A stretch of DNA of 5,397 nucleotides from Bacillota bacterium (GTDB taxonomy: Bacteria > Bacillota > Clostridia > Peptostreptococcales > Anaerovoracaceae). Position 1 is the first letter of the stretch; each line of letters begins with the position of its first letter. The stretch spans positions 1 through 5,397 of the forward strand of contig JAEEIC010000085.1 of NCBI GenBank assembly GCA_016281165.1. The letters run 5' to 3'. Shown here in pieces: positions 1-5,173 of the stretch. A program made the position numbers and the translations under genes. The notes below the pieces were generated by a model, which worked only from the letters and a program-made list of their open reading frames with translations, searched no databases and had not been told where the DNA came from.

Positions 1-139
1 GCCTGAGCCTGAGCGAACCTCCGGAATTCTCAAAAAACAGTCTCTTCCCGAGCTCGGGATCCGCGTCGACGTAACAGAACTCCGCCTTGAGCGTCTCCTG
101 CAGTTTTTTGTCAAATAACAGCCCTTTTTCAAGATCCAT
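1..139 (-). CDS. Class V aminotransferase-like protein, N-terminal fragment (cut by left window edge)
   Basis: This minus-strand frame is open from the start to the window edge, giving 46 codons of a longer gene. The visible protein begins MDLEKGLLFDKKLQ and reaches FFENSGGSLRLR at the edge. The phrase F-x-N-x-G-G-S soon after the N-terminus resembles the opening strand of class V (NifS/SufS-like, cysteine-desulfurase fold) PLP enzymes, where the first conserved block sits at about this place. The PLP lysine and all other catalytic residues lie outside the window, so desulfurase versus transaminase activity cannot be decided. The start at 139 (or the adjacent in-frame ATG at 142) is chosen because GGAGG at 152-148 lies 8 (or 5) bases upstream. 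In-frame ATGs at 154 and 208 exist, but 154 lacks a clear ribosome site and 208 lies upstream of the predicted transcript start. The gene is divergent from the aminotransferase at 427. The family call rests on one motif from memory. Confidence 0.6.
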   Translation of the reverse strand, partial: MDLEKGLLFDKKLQETLKAEFCYVDADPELGKRLFFENSGGSLRLR

Positions 140-147
140 CATCCGGG

Positions 148-152
148 CCTCC
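148..152 (-). promoter_or_regulatory. Ribosome binding site GGAGG deciding the start of the class V aminotransferase-like gene
   Basis: On the minus strand GGAGG stands 5 bases before the ATG at 142 and 8 bases before the ATG at 139. This favours one of these two starts over the in-frame ATGs at 154 and 208, neither of which has a comparable site. Confidence 0.55.
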
Positions 153-187
153 ATCGCTTGCTTTGCCGGGGTCGATCTTTTCGCGAT

Positions 188-210
188 AAATGATCGATAT
201 CTATTCATTT
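188..210. promoter_or_regulatory. Possible operator: AAATGA / TCATTT inverted repeat over the leftward transcription start
   Basis: AAATGA (188-193) and TCATTT (205-210) form a 6-base inverted repeat with an 11-base spacer that itself contains the palindrome GATATC (196-201). It covers the predicted transcription start of the leftward gene and adjoins its -10 box, where a repressor would be expected to bind. The repeat is short and AT-rich, so it may be chance. Confidence 0.25.
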
Positions 211-238
211 ATTATAATGTGCCGCGGCCGGTATTCAA
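211..238 (-). promoter_or_regulatory. Sigma-70-type promoter for the leftward gene
   Basis: Read on the minus strand, TTGAAT (238-233) is followed by a 16-base spacer and a perfect TATAAT (216-211). Transcription would begin near 204, leaving a leader of about 65 bases before the ATG at 139. The -10 sequence lies in a near-symmetrical ATTATAAT block, so a TATAAT also reads rightward at 213-218, but that one has no recognisable -35 partner. Confidence 0.55.
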
Positions 239-316
239 ATCGTTTTTTCGCCGGAGAGATCATCATCGGAAGGCCGGGCATTTTTGCACCTAAATGTCCG
301 AATACTTAACAAATAT

Positions 317-340
317 GCCGCCGCGCAAGGCGGCTCTTTT
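317..340 (+). terminator. Terminator-like hairpin between the two divergent promoters
   Basis: GCCGCC (317-322), a six-base loop, then GGCGGC (329-334) make a perfect 6-bp GC stem followed by TCTTTT. This has the form of a short intrinsic terminator reading rightward. No plus-strand gene lies upstream for it to serve. It could stop stray rightward transcripts from the TATAAT at 213-218, or act as an insulator. Its T-rich tail also serves as the -35 element of the promoter for the gene at 427. Confidence 0.4.
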
Positions 341-365
341 CATAAGAGGCGGGGGATAATATAAT
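337..365 (+). promoter_or_regulatory. Sigma-70-type promoter for the aminotransferase-aldolase unit
   Basis: TTTTCA (337-342) is followed by a 17-base spacer and a perfect TATAAT (360-365), predicting a transcript start near 372. The resulting leader of about 55 bases contains a small GCCGG (376-380)/CCGGC (394-398) stem with a 13-base loop, then the ribosome site of the gene at 427. An overlapping GATAAT at 355-360 is a second -10 possibility. Confidence 0.5.
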
Positions 366-426
366 GATGTAAAAAGCCGGGGCGCTGAGGCTTCCGGCCG
401 CGTGACGAAAGGAAAGGTGAGATAAA

Positions 427-1632
427 ATGCCAGGCTACGCGAGACGCATAGGCACCATGGCGGCCTCAGTCGGCCAGCTCCAGTCTTTGAGCTCCTCTCT
501 TGTCGGAGGCTACAAGGTCTCCTTCGGCGCGGGAGCGCCGGCGGTGGAGGCCTATCCCTTTGAGAAGCTGAGGGAGATATCGCAGGAGGTATTCTCCGGG
601 CCCGAAACAGGCCTCGACGCGGTGAAGTACGGAAGCACCCTGGGACTGGACTCCCTGCGGGAGGCCGTGAGAGACCATCTGCTGGCTCCCAGAGGGCTCG
701 AGGCCGATATAAAGAACATAATGATCACGGCCGGAGGCATCCAGCCCATGAACCTGCTCTGCCAACTCTACATCGAGCCCGGCGACGTGATACTGGTCGA
801 GAGCCCCTCCTTCATCCACGGGACCACCATCTTCAAGATGTTCGAGGCGAGGCTGGAGCCGGTGAAGCTCGATGACGAGGGCATGGATATGGAGGATCTC
901 GAGGAGAAGATCCTGAGATACCGCCCCAAGCTGGTATACACCGTGCCGACCTTCCACAATCCCACCGGCGTCACCCTGAGCACAGAGCGCAGAAAGAGGC
1001 TGGCTGAGCTGGCGTCGAAGTACGACGTCGCCGTGCTGGAGGACGACCCCTACCGCGAGATACGCTACAGCGGAGAGCACAAGCCCTTCATCAAGAGCTT
1101 CGGAGACGACCATATCATCCTCTCGGGCAGCTTCTCCAAGATATTCTCGCCCGGCAGCCGTCTGGGCTTCATCGTCGCCTCGGACGAGCAGATCGCGCGT
1201 CTGTCGGACATCAAGCTCTGCACCGACACCTGCACCAACACCGTCTCGCAGGCCATCGCCGCCGGGTTCTTCAAACGCGGGTACTATGAGGACCACCTGA
1301 AGTACCTCTGCGATCTTTACAGGAGCAGAAGGGACGCCATGCTCAAGGCTCTCGACGCGTATTTCCCCTCCTGTACGAAGCACACCGTGCCCGACGGAGG
1401 ATATTACGTCTGGGCGGAGATACCGGGGCTGGACGTCAAAGCCCTGGCCCCCGAGGTCGGCGAGAAGCTGGGCATCTGCTACGGCATAGGCAGCACCTTC
1501 TATACCGAGGGCAATCCCGAAGGAGCGGGCCTGGGGACCATGAGGCTCAACTTCAGCGGCCTCACGGAGGACGCGATCGAAGAGAACCTTAAGAAGCTGG
1601 GAGAGTATTTCAAAGCAAAGCTGGGCGAATAG
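427..1632 (+). CDS. PLP-dependent class I/II aminotransferase (LysN/2-aminoadipate aminotransferase-like)
   Basis: This 401-residue cytosolic enzyme is expected to transfer the amino group of an amino acid to a 2-oxo acid. It is full length for the family and has the core landmarks in order: YGSTLGLDSLREAV (68-81), the cofactor-loop region TAGGIQ (101-106), HNPTG with Asn178, DDPY with Asp206 and Tyr209 (pyridine N and O3' contacts by analogy with aspartate aminotransferase), SGSFSK with the Schiff-base Lys238, Arg245 for the cofactor phosphate, and Arg373 in MRLNFS for the substrate carboxylate. No HTH domain precedes the fold, so it is not a MocR regulator. AGGTGA, 6 bases before the ATG at 427, supports this start over Met11. 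It is first in a unit with the aldolase downstream. The fold call is firm. The substrate cannot be read: 2-aminoadipate, aromatic, branched-chain and alanine activities all occur in this subgroup. Confidence 0.93.
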   Translation: MPGYARRIGTMAASVGQLQSLSSSLVGGYKVSFGAGAPAVEAYPFEKLREISQEVFSGPETGLDAVKYGSTLGLDSLREAVRDHLLAPRGLEADIKNIMITAGGIQPMNLLCQLYIEPGDVILVESPSFIHGTTIFKMFEARLEPVKLDDEGMDMEDLEEKILRYRPKLVYTVPTFHNPTGVTLSTERRKRLAELASKYDVAVLEDDPYREIRYSGEHKPFIKSFGDDHIILSGSFSKIFSPGSRLGFIVASDEQIARLSDIKLCTDTCTNTVSQAIAAGFFKRGYYEDHLKYLCDLYRSRRDAMLKALDAYFPSCTKHTVPDGGYYVWAEIPGLDVKALAPEVGEKLGICYGIGSTFYTEGNPEGAGLGTMRLNFSGLTEDAIEENLKKLGEYFKAKLGE

Positions 1633-1642
1633 CGGACGCGGA

Positions 1643-1668
1643 CCGGGCGGAAGGCCCGGCAGGCCTTC
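1643..1668 (+). other. Two mutually exclusive hairpins between aminotransferase and aldolase genes
   Basis: CCGGGC (1643-1648) pairs with GCCCGG (1654-1659) across a 5-base loop. Alternatively GAAGGCC (1650-1656) pairs perfectly with GGCCTTC (1662-1668) across a 5-base loop. The arms overlap, so only one can form at a time. A further small GCCTGACAGGC stem-loop sits at 1669-1679. No T-tract follows, so this is unlikely to be a terminator. It may be an RNA-processing or stability element within the transcript. Confidence 0.4.
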
Positions 1669-1712
1669 GCCTGACAGGCGGGGCGGCGCTGCACCGCGGA
1701 AAGGACGTAAAG

Positions 1713-2510
1713 ATGTCACTTAACAAACTCAGAGATATGTTCGCGAGGAAAGAGGGCGCCGTCGGCACCTTCTTCAGCGGCGGCAACCAGAGCTTCATGG
1801 AGTGCCTGGGCTTTTCGGGCCTCGACTTCGTCATCATCGACTGCGAGCACGGTCCCTTCGACACCGAGACCATGATGGACCTCATCAGGGCGGCGGAGCT
1901 GCACGGCCTCGCGCCCTTCGTGCGCATCGCCAACGTCGACCACAAGGAGATCCAAAGGGCGGCAGACTGCGGGGCCATGGGACTCATCGTGCCCTGCCTG
2001 CGCGACGTGGCCGATTTCAAAAAGCTCGTCGACCTGGCCAAATTCACGCCTCTGGGCAACCGCGGCTTCATCAAGGGCAGGGGAGCCGGCTTCGGCTACG
2101 CGGACTGGGCGGATACAGAGACTATCCCCGAGTTCTTCGCGAATTCCAACGACAGGCTCATAGTGATGCCCCAGTGCGAGACGAAGGAGGCTCTTGAAAA
2201 CATAGAAGAGGTCGTTGCCATCGACGGCATCGACGGTATCTTCATCGGCCCCTTCGATCTTTCGACCGCCATGGGCATCGCGGGCCGGTTCGAGCTCCCC
2301 GAGTTCAAGGCCGCCGAGGAGAGGGTCTTCAGGGCCTGCAAAGAGGCGGGAAAGATCTGCTACACCTTCACCCTCAGCCCCGAGAAGGCCGCGTCCTACA
2401 TCAGGCAGGGCTACGACGGGGTGGCCTGCAGCCAGGACTACGTCGTCTTCACCGAAGGATACAAGGCGATGACCGGCAGGATCCGCGAAGATCTCCGCTC
2501 TACTCGGTGA
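1713..2510 (+). CDS. HpcH/HpaI-family class II pyruvate aldolase
   Basis: This 265-residue TIM-barrel enzyme should cleave, reversibly, a hydroxylated 2-oxo acid to pyruvate (or a close 2-oxo acid) and an aldehyde, using a divalent metal. It is of family length and carries the active-site set of E. coli HpaI at matching spacing: Asp43 and His46 in IIDCEHGPF, Arg71 in FVRIA, Gln154 and metal-ligand Glu156 in MPQCE, and metal-ligand Asp182 in IGPFDLS, 26 residues after Glu156 as in HpaI. Further signatures are GAMGLIVP (87-94) and GNRGF (115-119). GGAAAGGA, 7 bases before the ATG, supports the start. It lies 80 bases behind the aminotransferase and its stop overlaps the end of the convergent YitT gene. 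Known relatives include 4-hydroxy-2-oxoheptanedioate, 2-keto-3-deoxyrhamnonate/glucarate and 4-hydroxy-2-oxovalerate-type enzymes. The actual substrate is unknown. Confidence 0.92.
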   Translation: MSLNKLRDMFARKEGAVGTFFSGGNQSFMECLGFSGLDFVIIDCEHGPFDTETMMDLIRAAELHGLAPFVRIANVDHKEIQRAADCGAMGLIVPCLRDVADFKKLVDLAKFTPLGNRGFIKGRGAGFGYADWADTETIPEFFANSNDRLIVMPQCETKEALENIEEVVAIDGIDGIFIGPFDLSTAMGIAGRFELPEFKAAEERVFRACKEAGKICYTFTLSPEKAASYIRQGYDGVACSQDYVVFTEGYKAMTGRIREDLRSTR

Positions 2511-3378
2511 AGCGTTTCTCAAAATTGCCTATGACCCTCGTGTTGTCCGTGATCGTCATGAACGCATGGGGGTCTTTTCGGGCGATGATCTCGCGCAGAT
2601 GGTGCTCCTCGTATTTGGAGATGACGGTGACGAGGATGTGCTCCCCGTCCCGGGTATAGGCTCCCGCGCCCTCCCAGGTGGTCACTCCGCGCCTGAGCTC
2701 GCTCAATATGGCGTCGGCAAGGCCCTCCTCCTTGGTGAAGATCATGCACTGGATCTTGATGTTCTGTGTGTGGACCCGGTCTATGGTCATGCCTGCCGCG
2801 ACGGCGAAGATCATCGAGTAGAGGACGGTCTCGATGTCGTAGACGAAGAGGCAGATCCCGTAGATCAGGGCGCTGATGGCGATCCCGATGGTCCCGACCT
2901 TGAAATCGGGATGGGTCTTCGCGAGGCATACGCCTATCACGTCCTGGCCCCCCTGAGAGCTTCCGGCTCTGAGGACTATCCCGGCCGCGAAGCCCCAGCC
3001 GATCCCGCCTATAACAGCGGACAGAAGGGTGTCCTCGATGATGGGAGCGGGCGGGACAGGCACGACGGCGAGGAAGGCGGAGCACACGGCGATGACGGCC
3101 ATGGTGCTGAGGCAGAACTTCCTTCCCATGATCCTGTAGGCCATTATGAACAGGGGCACGTTGATCAAATAATAAATGACGCCCATATAATCGAAGCCCG
3201 GGATCTGGGGGATCTTAAGGAACTCCAGAAGAAAGAGCCTTATGAGCTGGGCGATACCGGTGAAGCCGCCGCTGTAGAGGTGGACGGGGGTGATCACCAG
3301 ATTGACGCTGAGGGCGTATATTATATTGCCCAGGATTATCATCCCGATCCGCGTGAGATCCTTTTTACTTAGATTCAT
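2500..3378 (-). CDS. YitT family membrane protein with C-terminal DUF2179 domain
   Basis: This 292-residue integral membrane protein matches the usual YitT architecture and length. Hydrophobic stretches fall at about residues 11-30, 64-82, 87-108, 117-137, 161-180 and 184-198. Family motifs are SGGFTGIAQL (36-45) after the first helix and RAGSSQGGQDVIG (137-149). From about residue 205 the sequence turns soluble, giving the DUF2179 domain, with RRGVTTWEGAGAYT (229-242) and a C-terminal part ending in GNFEKRFTE. YitT proteins are widespread in Firmicutes and related anaerobes. Transport has been suggested, but no substrate is established. The start at 3378 has GGAAGGAA 9 bases upstream. The gene is divergent from the hydratase operon and convergent with the aldolase, which it overlaps by 11 bases. 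The family call is strong and the function is unknown. Confidence 0.92.
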   Translation of the reverse strand: MNLSKKDLTRIGMIILGNIIYALSVNLVITPVHLYSGGFTGIAQLIRLFLLEFLKIPQIPGFDYMGVIYYLINVPLFIMAYRIMGRKFCLSTMAVIAVCSAFLAVVPVPPAPIIEDTLLSAVIGGIGWGFAAGIVLRAGSSQGGQDVIGVCLAKTHPDFKVGTIGIAISALIYGICLFVYDIETVLYSMIFAVAAGMTIDRVHTQNIKIQCMIFTKEEGLADAILSELRRGVTTWEGAGAYTRDGEHILVTVISKYEEHHLREIIARKDPHAFMTITDNTRVIGNFEKRFTE

Positions 3379-3413
3379 GTTTTTTCGTTCCTTCCCGGCC
3401 GCGCGCCGCTATG

Positions 3414-3419
3414 ATTATA
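3414..3419 (-). promoter_or_regulatory. Candidate -10 box for the YitT-family gene
   Basis: A perfect TATAAT reads leftward at 3419-3414, predicting a start near 3407 and a leader of about 28 bases that includes the gene's ribosome site. No good -35 hexamer is found at 16-18 bases. The box is flanked by GCCGC (3405-3409) and GCGGC (3428-3432), a small inverted repeat that might bind a regulator. Confidence 0.4.
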
Positions 3420-3528
3420 TACCAAACGCGGCGGCCCTGAGCGATGATTTCTTTCGCGTGGGGCAAAATACCCTTATGCTTTCCGCGCCGGAACGGCAAA
3501 ACACTATCTTTTATGCCGGCGGATAGGA

Positions 3529-3534
3529 TATAAT
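3529..3534 (+). promoter_or_regulatory. Candidate -10 box for the hydratase operon
   Basis: A perfect TATAAT on the plus strand predicts a transcript start near 3541. The expected -35 place (about 3505-3512) is AT-rich but does not resemble TTGACA, so the promoter may depend on an activator or be weak. The start would fall at or within a base or two of the GTG that opens the small ORF at 3542. A short TTCCG-CGC-CGGAA inverted repeat (3481-3493) lies upstream. Confidence 0.4.
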
Positions 3535-3541
3535 AAAAAGG

Positions 3542-3736
3542 GTGCCCGCGCGCCTTTGTTTCGGCGCCGCCGGCCTCGACGTCAAGGATATCAGGGAACT
3601 GAGGGAGATGGCGGTCCGGGTCTGCGGCCCGCAGCGGGAGCTGAGGAGAGGAGAGCGCGTGGTGGCCGAGGTCCTGGGACATCTGGGCGAGCATGTCGAC
3701 TATATCTACAGCCTGCCCGAGGAAGAAGGAGTGTGA
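3542..3736 (+). CDS. Small protein of unknown function, overlapping the hydratase alpha subunit locus
   Basis: I do not recognise this 64-codon ORF. The predicted protein is soluble, charged and largely helical, with the stretches DIRELREMAVRV (16-27), RGERVVAEVLGHLGEHVDYI (36-55) and an acidic tail EEEGV. It has two cysteines and no signal peptide or membrane segment. GC-rich third positions and AGG/AGA arginine codons match the neighbours, suggesting it is coding. The reading frame can begin only after the stop at 3524-3526. The first candidate is GTG 3542, with ATG 3608 giving 42 codons, and neither has a normally spaced ribosome site. Its TGA (3734-3736) lies 5 bases before the TTG proposed for the alpha subunit, an arrangement suited to translational coupling. 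It could be a small regulatory or accessory protein, a leader peptide, or the remnant of a larger gene. Confidence 0.5.
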   Translation: MPARLCFGAAGLDVKDIRELREMAVRVCGPQRELRRGERVVAEVLGHLGEHVDYIYSLPEEEGV

Positions 3737-3744
3737 GCGTTTTG
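3726..3744 (+). promoter_or_regulatory. Ribosome binding site and TTG start of the hydratase alpha subunit
   Basis: AAGGAG (3726-3731) stands 10 bases before TTG 3742-3744. The in-frame GTG at 3733 is only one base from the GGAG core, too close for normal initiation. Starting at TTG gives MREIRSEEI, matching the M-R-E-I opening common in this family, and a protein of the usual 280 residues. Confidence 0.6.
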
Positions 3745-4584
3745 AGAGAGATAAGGTCCGAAGAGATAAGGGACTGCGTCAGGAGGCTCTGCGTCGAGGC
3801 CTGCTGCGTGCTGCCGCGGGACGTAAGGGACTGCCTGGAAAAGAGCTGGGGAGAGGAGAGCTGGCCTCCCGCGCGGGAGATCCTTGACCGTATAATCGAG
3901 AACTATCATATCGCGGAAGAGAGCATGTGCCCCATCTGCCAGGATACAGGCGTCGCCTGCGTGTTCCTGGAGATAGGGCAGGACTTGCATATCGAAGGAG
4001 ATATCGAAAAGGCCGTGAACGAGGGCGTCGCCGCCGGCTATACCGAAGGCTGTCTGCGCAAGAGCGTCGTCGTCGACCCGGTGCTTAACAGGAAGAACAG
4101 CGGGGACAACACTCCCGCCATGATATATTACGAGCTCGTGCCGGGAGACAGGCTGAAGGTCACCGTGGCCCCCAAGGGCTTCGGCTCCGAGAACATGAGC
4201 CGGATCAAGATGCTCAAGCCCGCCGACGGGATCGAAGGCGTCAAGGACTTCATCGTCAGGACCGCCGAGGAGGCGGGGCCCAATCCCTGCCCCCCGGTCG
4301 TGGTGGGCGTGGGCATAGGGGGCACCTTCGACAAGGCCGCCCTCATGGCCAAGAAGGCCCTTTTGAGACCTCTCGATGAGAGGAACCCCGATCCCGCCTA
4401 CGCGGCCCTTGAAGAAGAGCTCAGGGAAAGGATCAACGCTCTGGGCATGGGGCCCCAGGGCCTGGGCGGCAGGACCTACGCTCTGGCGGTGAATATCGAT
4501 ACCTTCGCCACCCACATCGCGGGGCTTCCCGTCGCGGTCAACATCAACTGCCATGTGGCGAGGCACAGGACGGAGGTGCTGTGA
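3742..4584 (+). CDS. Class I Fe-S fumarate hydratase / tartrate dehydratase-type hydro-lyase, alpha subunit
   Basis: This 280-residue protein is the cluster-carrying half of a two-subunit, [4Fe-4S]-dependent hydro-lyase that adds or removes water in malate/fumarate or similar acids. The three expected cluster cysteines are visible: Cys66 in CQDTG, Cys183 in NPCPP and Cys270 in NINCHVARHR. Asp68, two residues after the first, corresponds to the catalytic-site Asp135 of Leishmania fumarase. Other signatures are LRKSVVVDP (105-113), APKGFGSENMS (143-153) and GVGIGGTFDKA (189-199). The TTG start fits family length. The TGA overlaps the beta subunit ATG by one base. There are 11 cysteines in all, including CVEACCV at 17-23 where relatives usually have asparagine and tyrosine for the two adjacent cysteines. 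Fumarase, L-tartrate dehydratase and mesaconase-like relatives cannot be separated by eye, so no gene symbol is given. Confidence 0.93.
   Translation: MREIRSEEIRDCVRRLCVEACCVLPRDVRDCLEKSWGEESWPPAREILDRIIENYHIAEESMCPICQDTGVACVFLEIGQDLHIEGDIEKAVNEGVAAGYTEGCLRKSVVVDPVLNRKNSGDNTPAMIYYELVPGDRLKVTVAPKGFGSENMSRIKMLKPADGIEGVKDFIVRTAEEAGPNPCPPVVVGVGIGGTFDKAALMAKKALLRPLDERNPDPAYAALEEELRERINALGMGPQGLGGRTYALAVNIDTFATHIAGLPVAVNINCHVARHRTEVL
4572..4576 (+). promoter_or_regulatory. Ribosome binding site GGAGG deciding the beta subunit start
   Basis: GGAGG lies 7 bases before ATG 4584 and only 4 before the in-frame GTG 4581. The ATG is therefore preferred, forming a TGATG stop-start overlap with the alpha gene typical of coupled subunits made in equal amounts. 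Confidence 0.7.
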
Positions 4585-5153
4585 TGGCTTTAAAGATAAG
4601 GACCCCGCTGAGCCGCGGGGAGGCGAGAGCCTTAAGATGCGGCGACAGCGTCGAGATCAGCGGCGTCATATATACTGCCAGGGACGCCGCCCACAAGAGG
4701 CTTTGCGAGCTTCTCGAGGCCGGAGAGCCTCTTCCCTTCGATCCCGCGGGCGCGGTCATATATTTCGCGGGTCCCGCTCCCGCCAGGCCCGGACAGCCCA
4801 TAGGCCCCGTCGGGCCCACGACCTCGTACCGCATGGATCCCTATTCTCCCGCCCTGATCAGGGCAGGCCTCACCGGCATGATAGGAAAGGGCAGAAGGAG
4901 CCCGGAGGTAGTCGCCGCCATGAAGGAGTGCGGCGCGGTCTACTTCGGCGCCATCGGCGGCTGCGCGGCCCTGCTCGCCAAATGTGTGAAGAAGGCCGAG
5001 GTCGTCTGCTACGAGGACCTGGGAGCCGAGGCCGTGAGAAGGCTCGAGGTAGAGGACTTCCCCGTCACCGTGATAATAGACGCCGAGGGGAACGATCTTT
5101 ACGAGAAGGGCAGGGAGGCCTATCTCAAAGCGATGGAAGAGGAGCGGGGCTGA
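4584..5153 (+). CDS. Class I Fe-S fumarate hydratase / tartrate dehydratase-type hydro-lyase, beta subunit
   Basis: This 189-residue protein corresponds to the C-terminal domain of single-chain class I fumarases and completes the active site made with the alpha subunit. Signatures in order are GVIYTARDAAHKRL (27-40), AGPAPARPGQPIGPVGPTTS (62-81), RMD (83-85), GMIGKG (98-103), FGAIGGCAALLA (121-132) and EDLGAEAVRRLEVEDFPV (144-161). By comparison with Leishmania fumarase, Arg33, Thr79, Arg83 and Lys102 probably correspond to substrate-binding Arg421, Thr467, Arg471 and Lys491. The Arg33-Arg83 spacing of 50 matches exactly and the lysine is within one residue. Six cysteines are present. Cys127 stands in the GG-x-AALLA motif, where I recall alanine as usual. 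The one-base overlap with alpha and the strong ribosome site mark a coupled pair. Fumarase, tartrate dehydratase or a related hydratase remain possible. Confidence 0.93.
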   Translation: MALKIRTPLSRGEARALRCGDSVEISGVIYTARDAAHKRLCELLEAGEPLPFDPAGAVIYFAGPAPARPGQPIGPVGPTTSYRMDPYSPALIRAGLTGMIGKGRRSPEVVAAMKECGAVYFGAIGGCAALLAKCVKKAEVVCYEDLGAEAVRRLEVEDFPVTVIIDAEGNDLYEKGREAYLKAMEEERG

Positions 5154-5173
5154 AGGACGGCCCGGCGAAGGCG

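Noticed and set aside
1..13. Tandem GCCTGA repeat at the left edge
   Set aside because: Two copies only, explained by coding of S-L-R-L-R on the minus strand.
140..208. Upstream ATG at 208 (and 154) for the leftward class V aminotransferase-like gene
   Set aside because: The frame is open back to 208, but that ATG lies upstream of the predicted transcript start near 204, and only the 142/139 ATGs have a spaced GGAGG.
87..293. 68-codon plus-strand frame over the left divergent region
   Set aside because: It runs across the leftward gene start and its promoter, has no ribosome site, and the translation has no recognisable features.
466..1719. 417-codon open frame on the minus strand opposite the aminotransferase
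   Set aside because: It mirrors a well-supported gene with full catalytic motifs. Long antisense frames are expected in GC-rich genes with biased third positions, and its translation shows no family motif.
1716..2522. 268-codon open frame on the minus strand opposite the aldolase
   Set aside because: It is the antisense shadow of a gene with a complete HpaI-type active site, and it has no promoter or ribosome site of its own.
2566..3372. 268-codon open frame on the plus strand opposite the YitT gene
   Set aside because: Its aspartate/glycine-rich low-complexity translation mirrors the hydrophobic codons of the real membrane protein gene.
3365..3694. 109-codon minus-strand frame running through the divergent control region
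   Set aside because: It crosses the YitT promoter and ribosome site and the proposed operon promoter. Its composition changes abruptly along its length and no domain is seen.
3706..4566. 286-codon open frame on the minus strand opposite the hydratase alpha gene
   Set aside because: It is an antisense shadow. The plus strand has all three cluster cysteines and family length.
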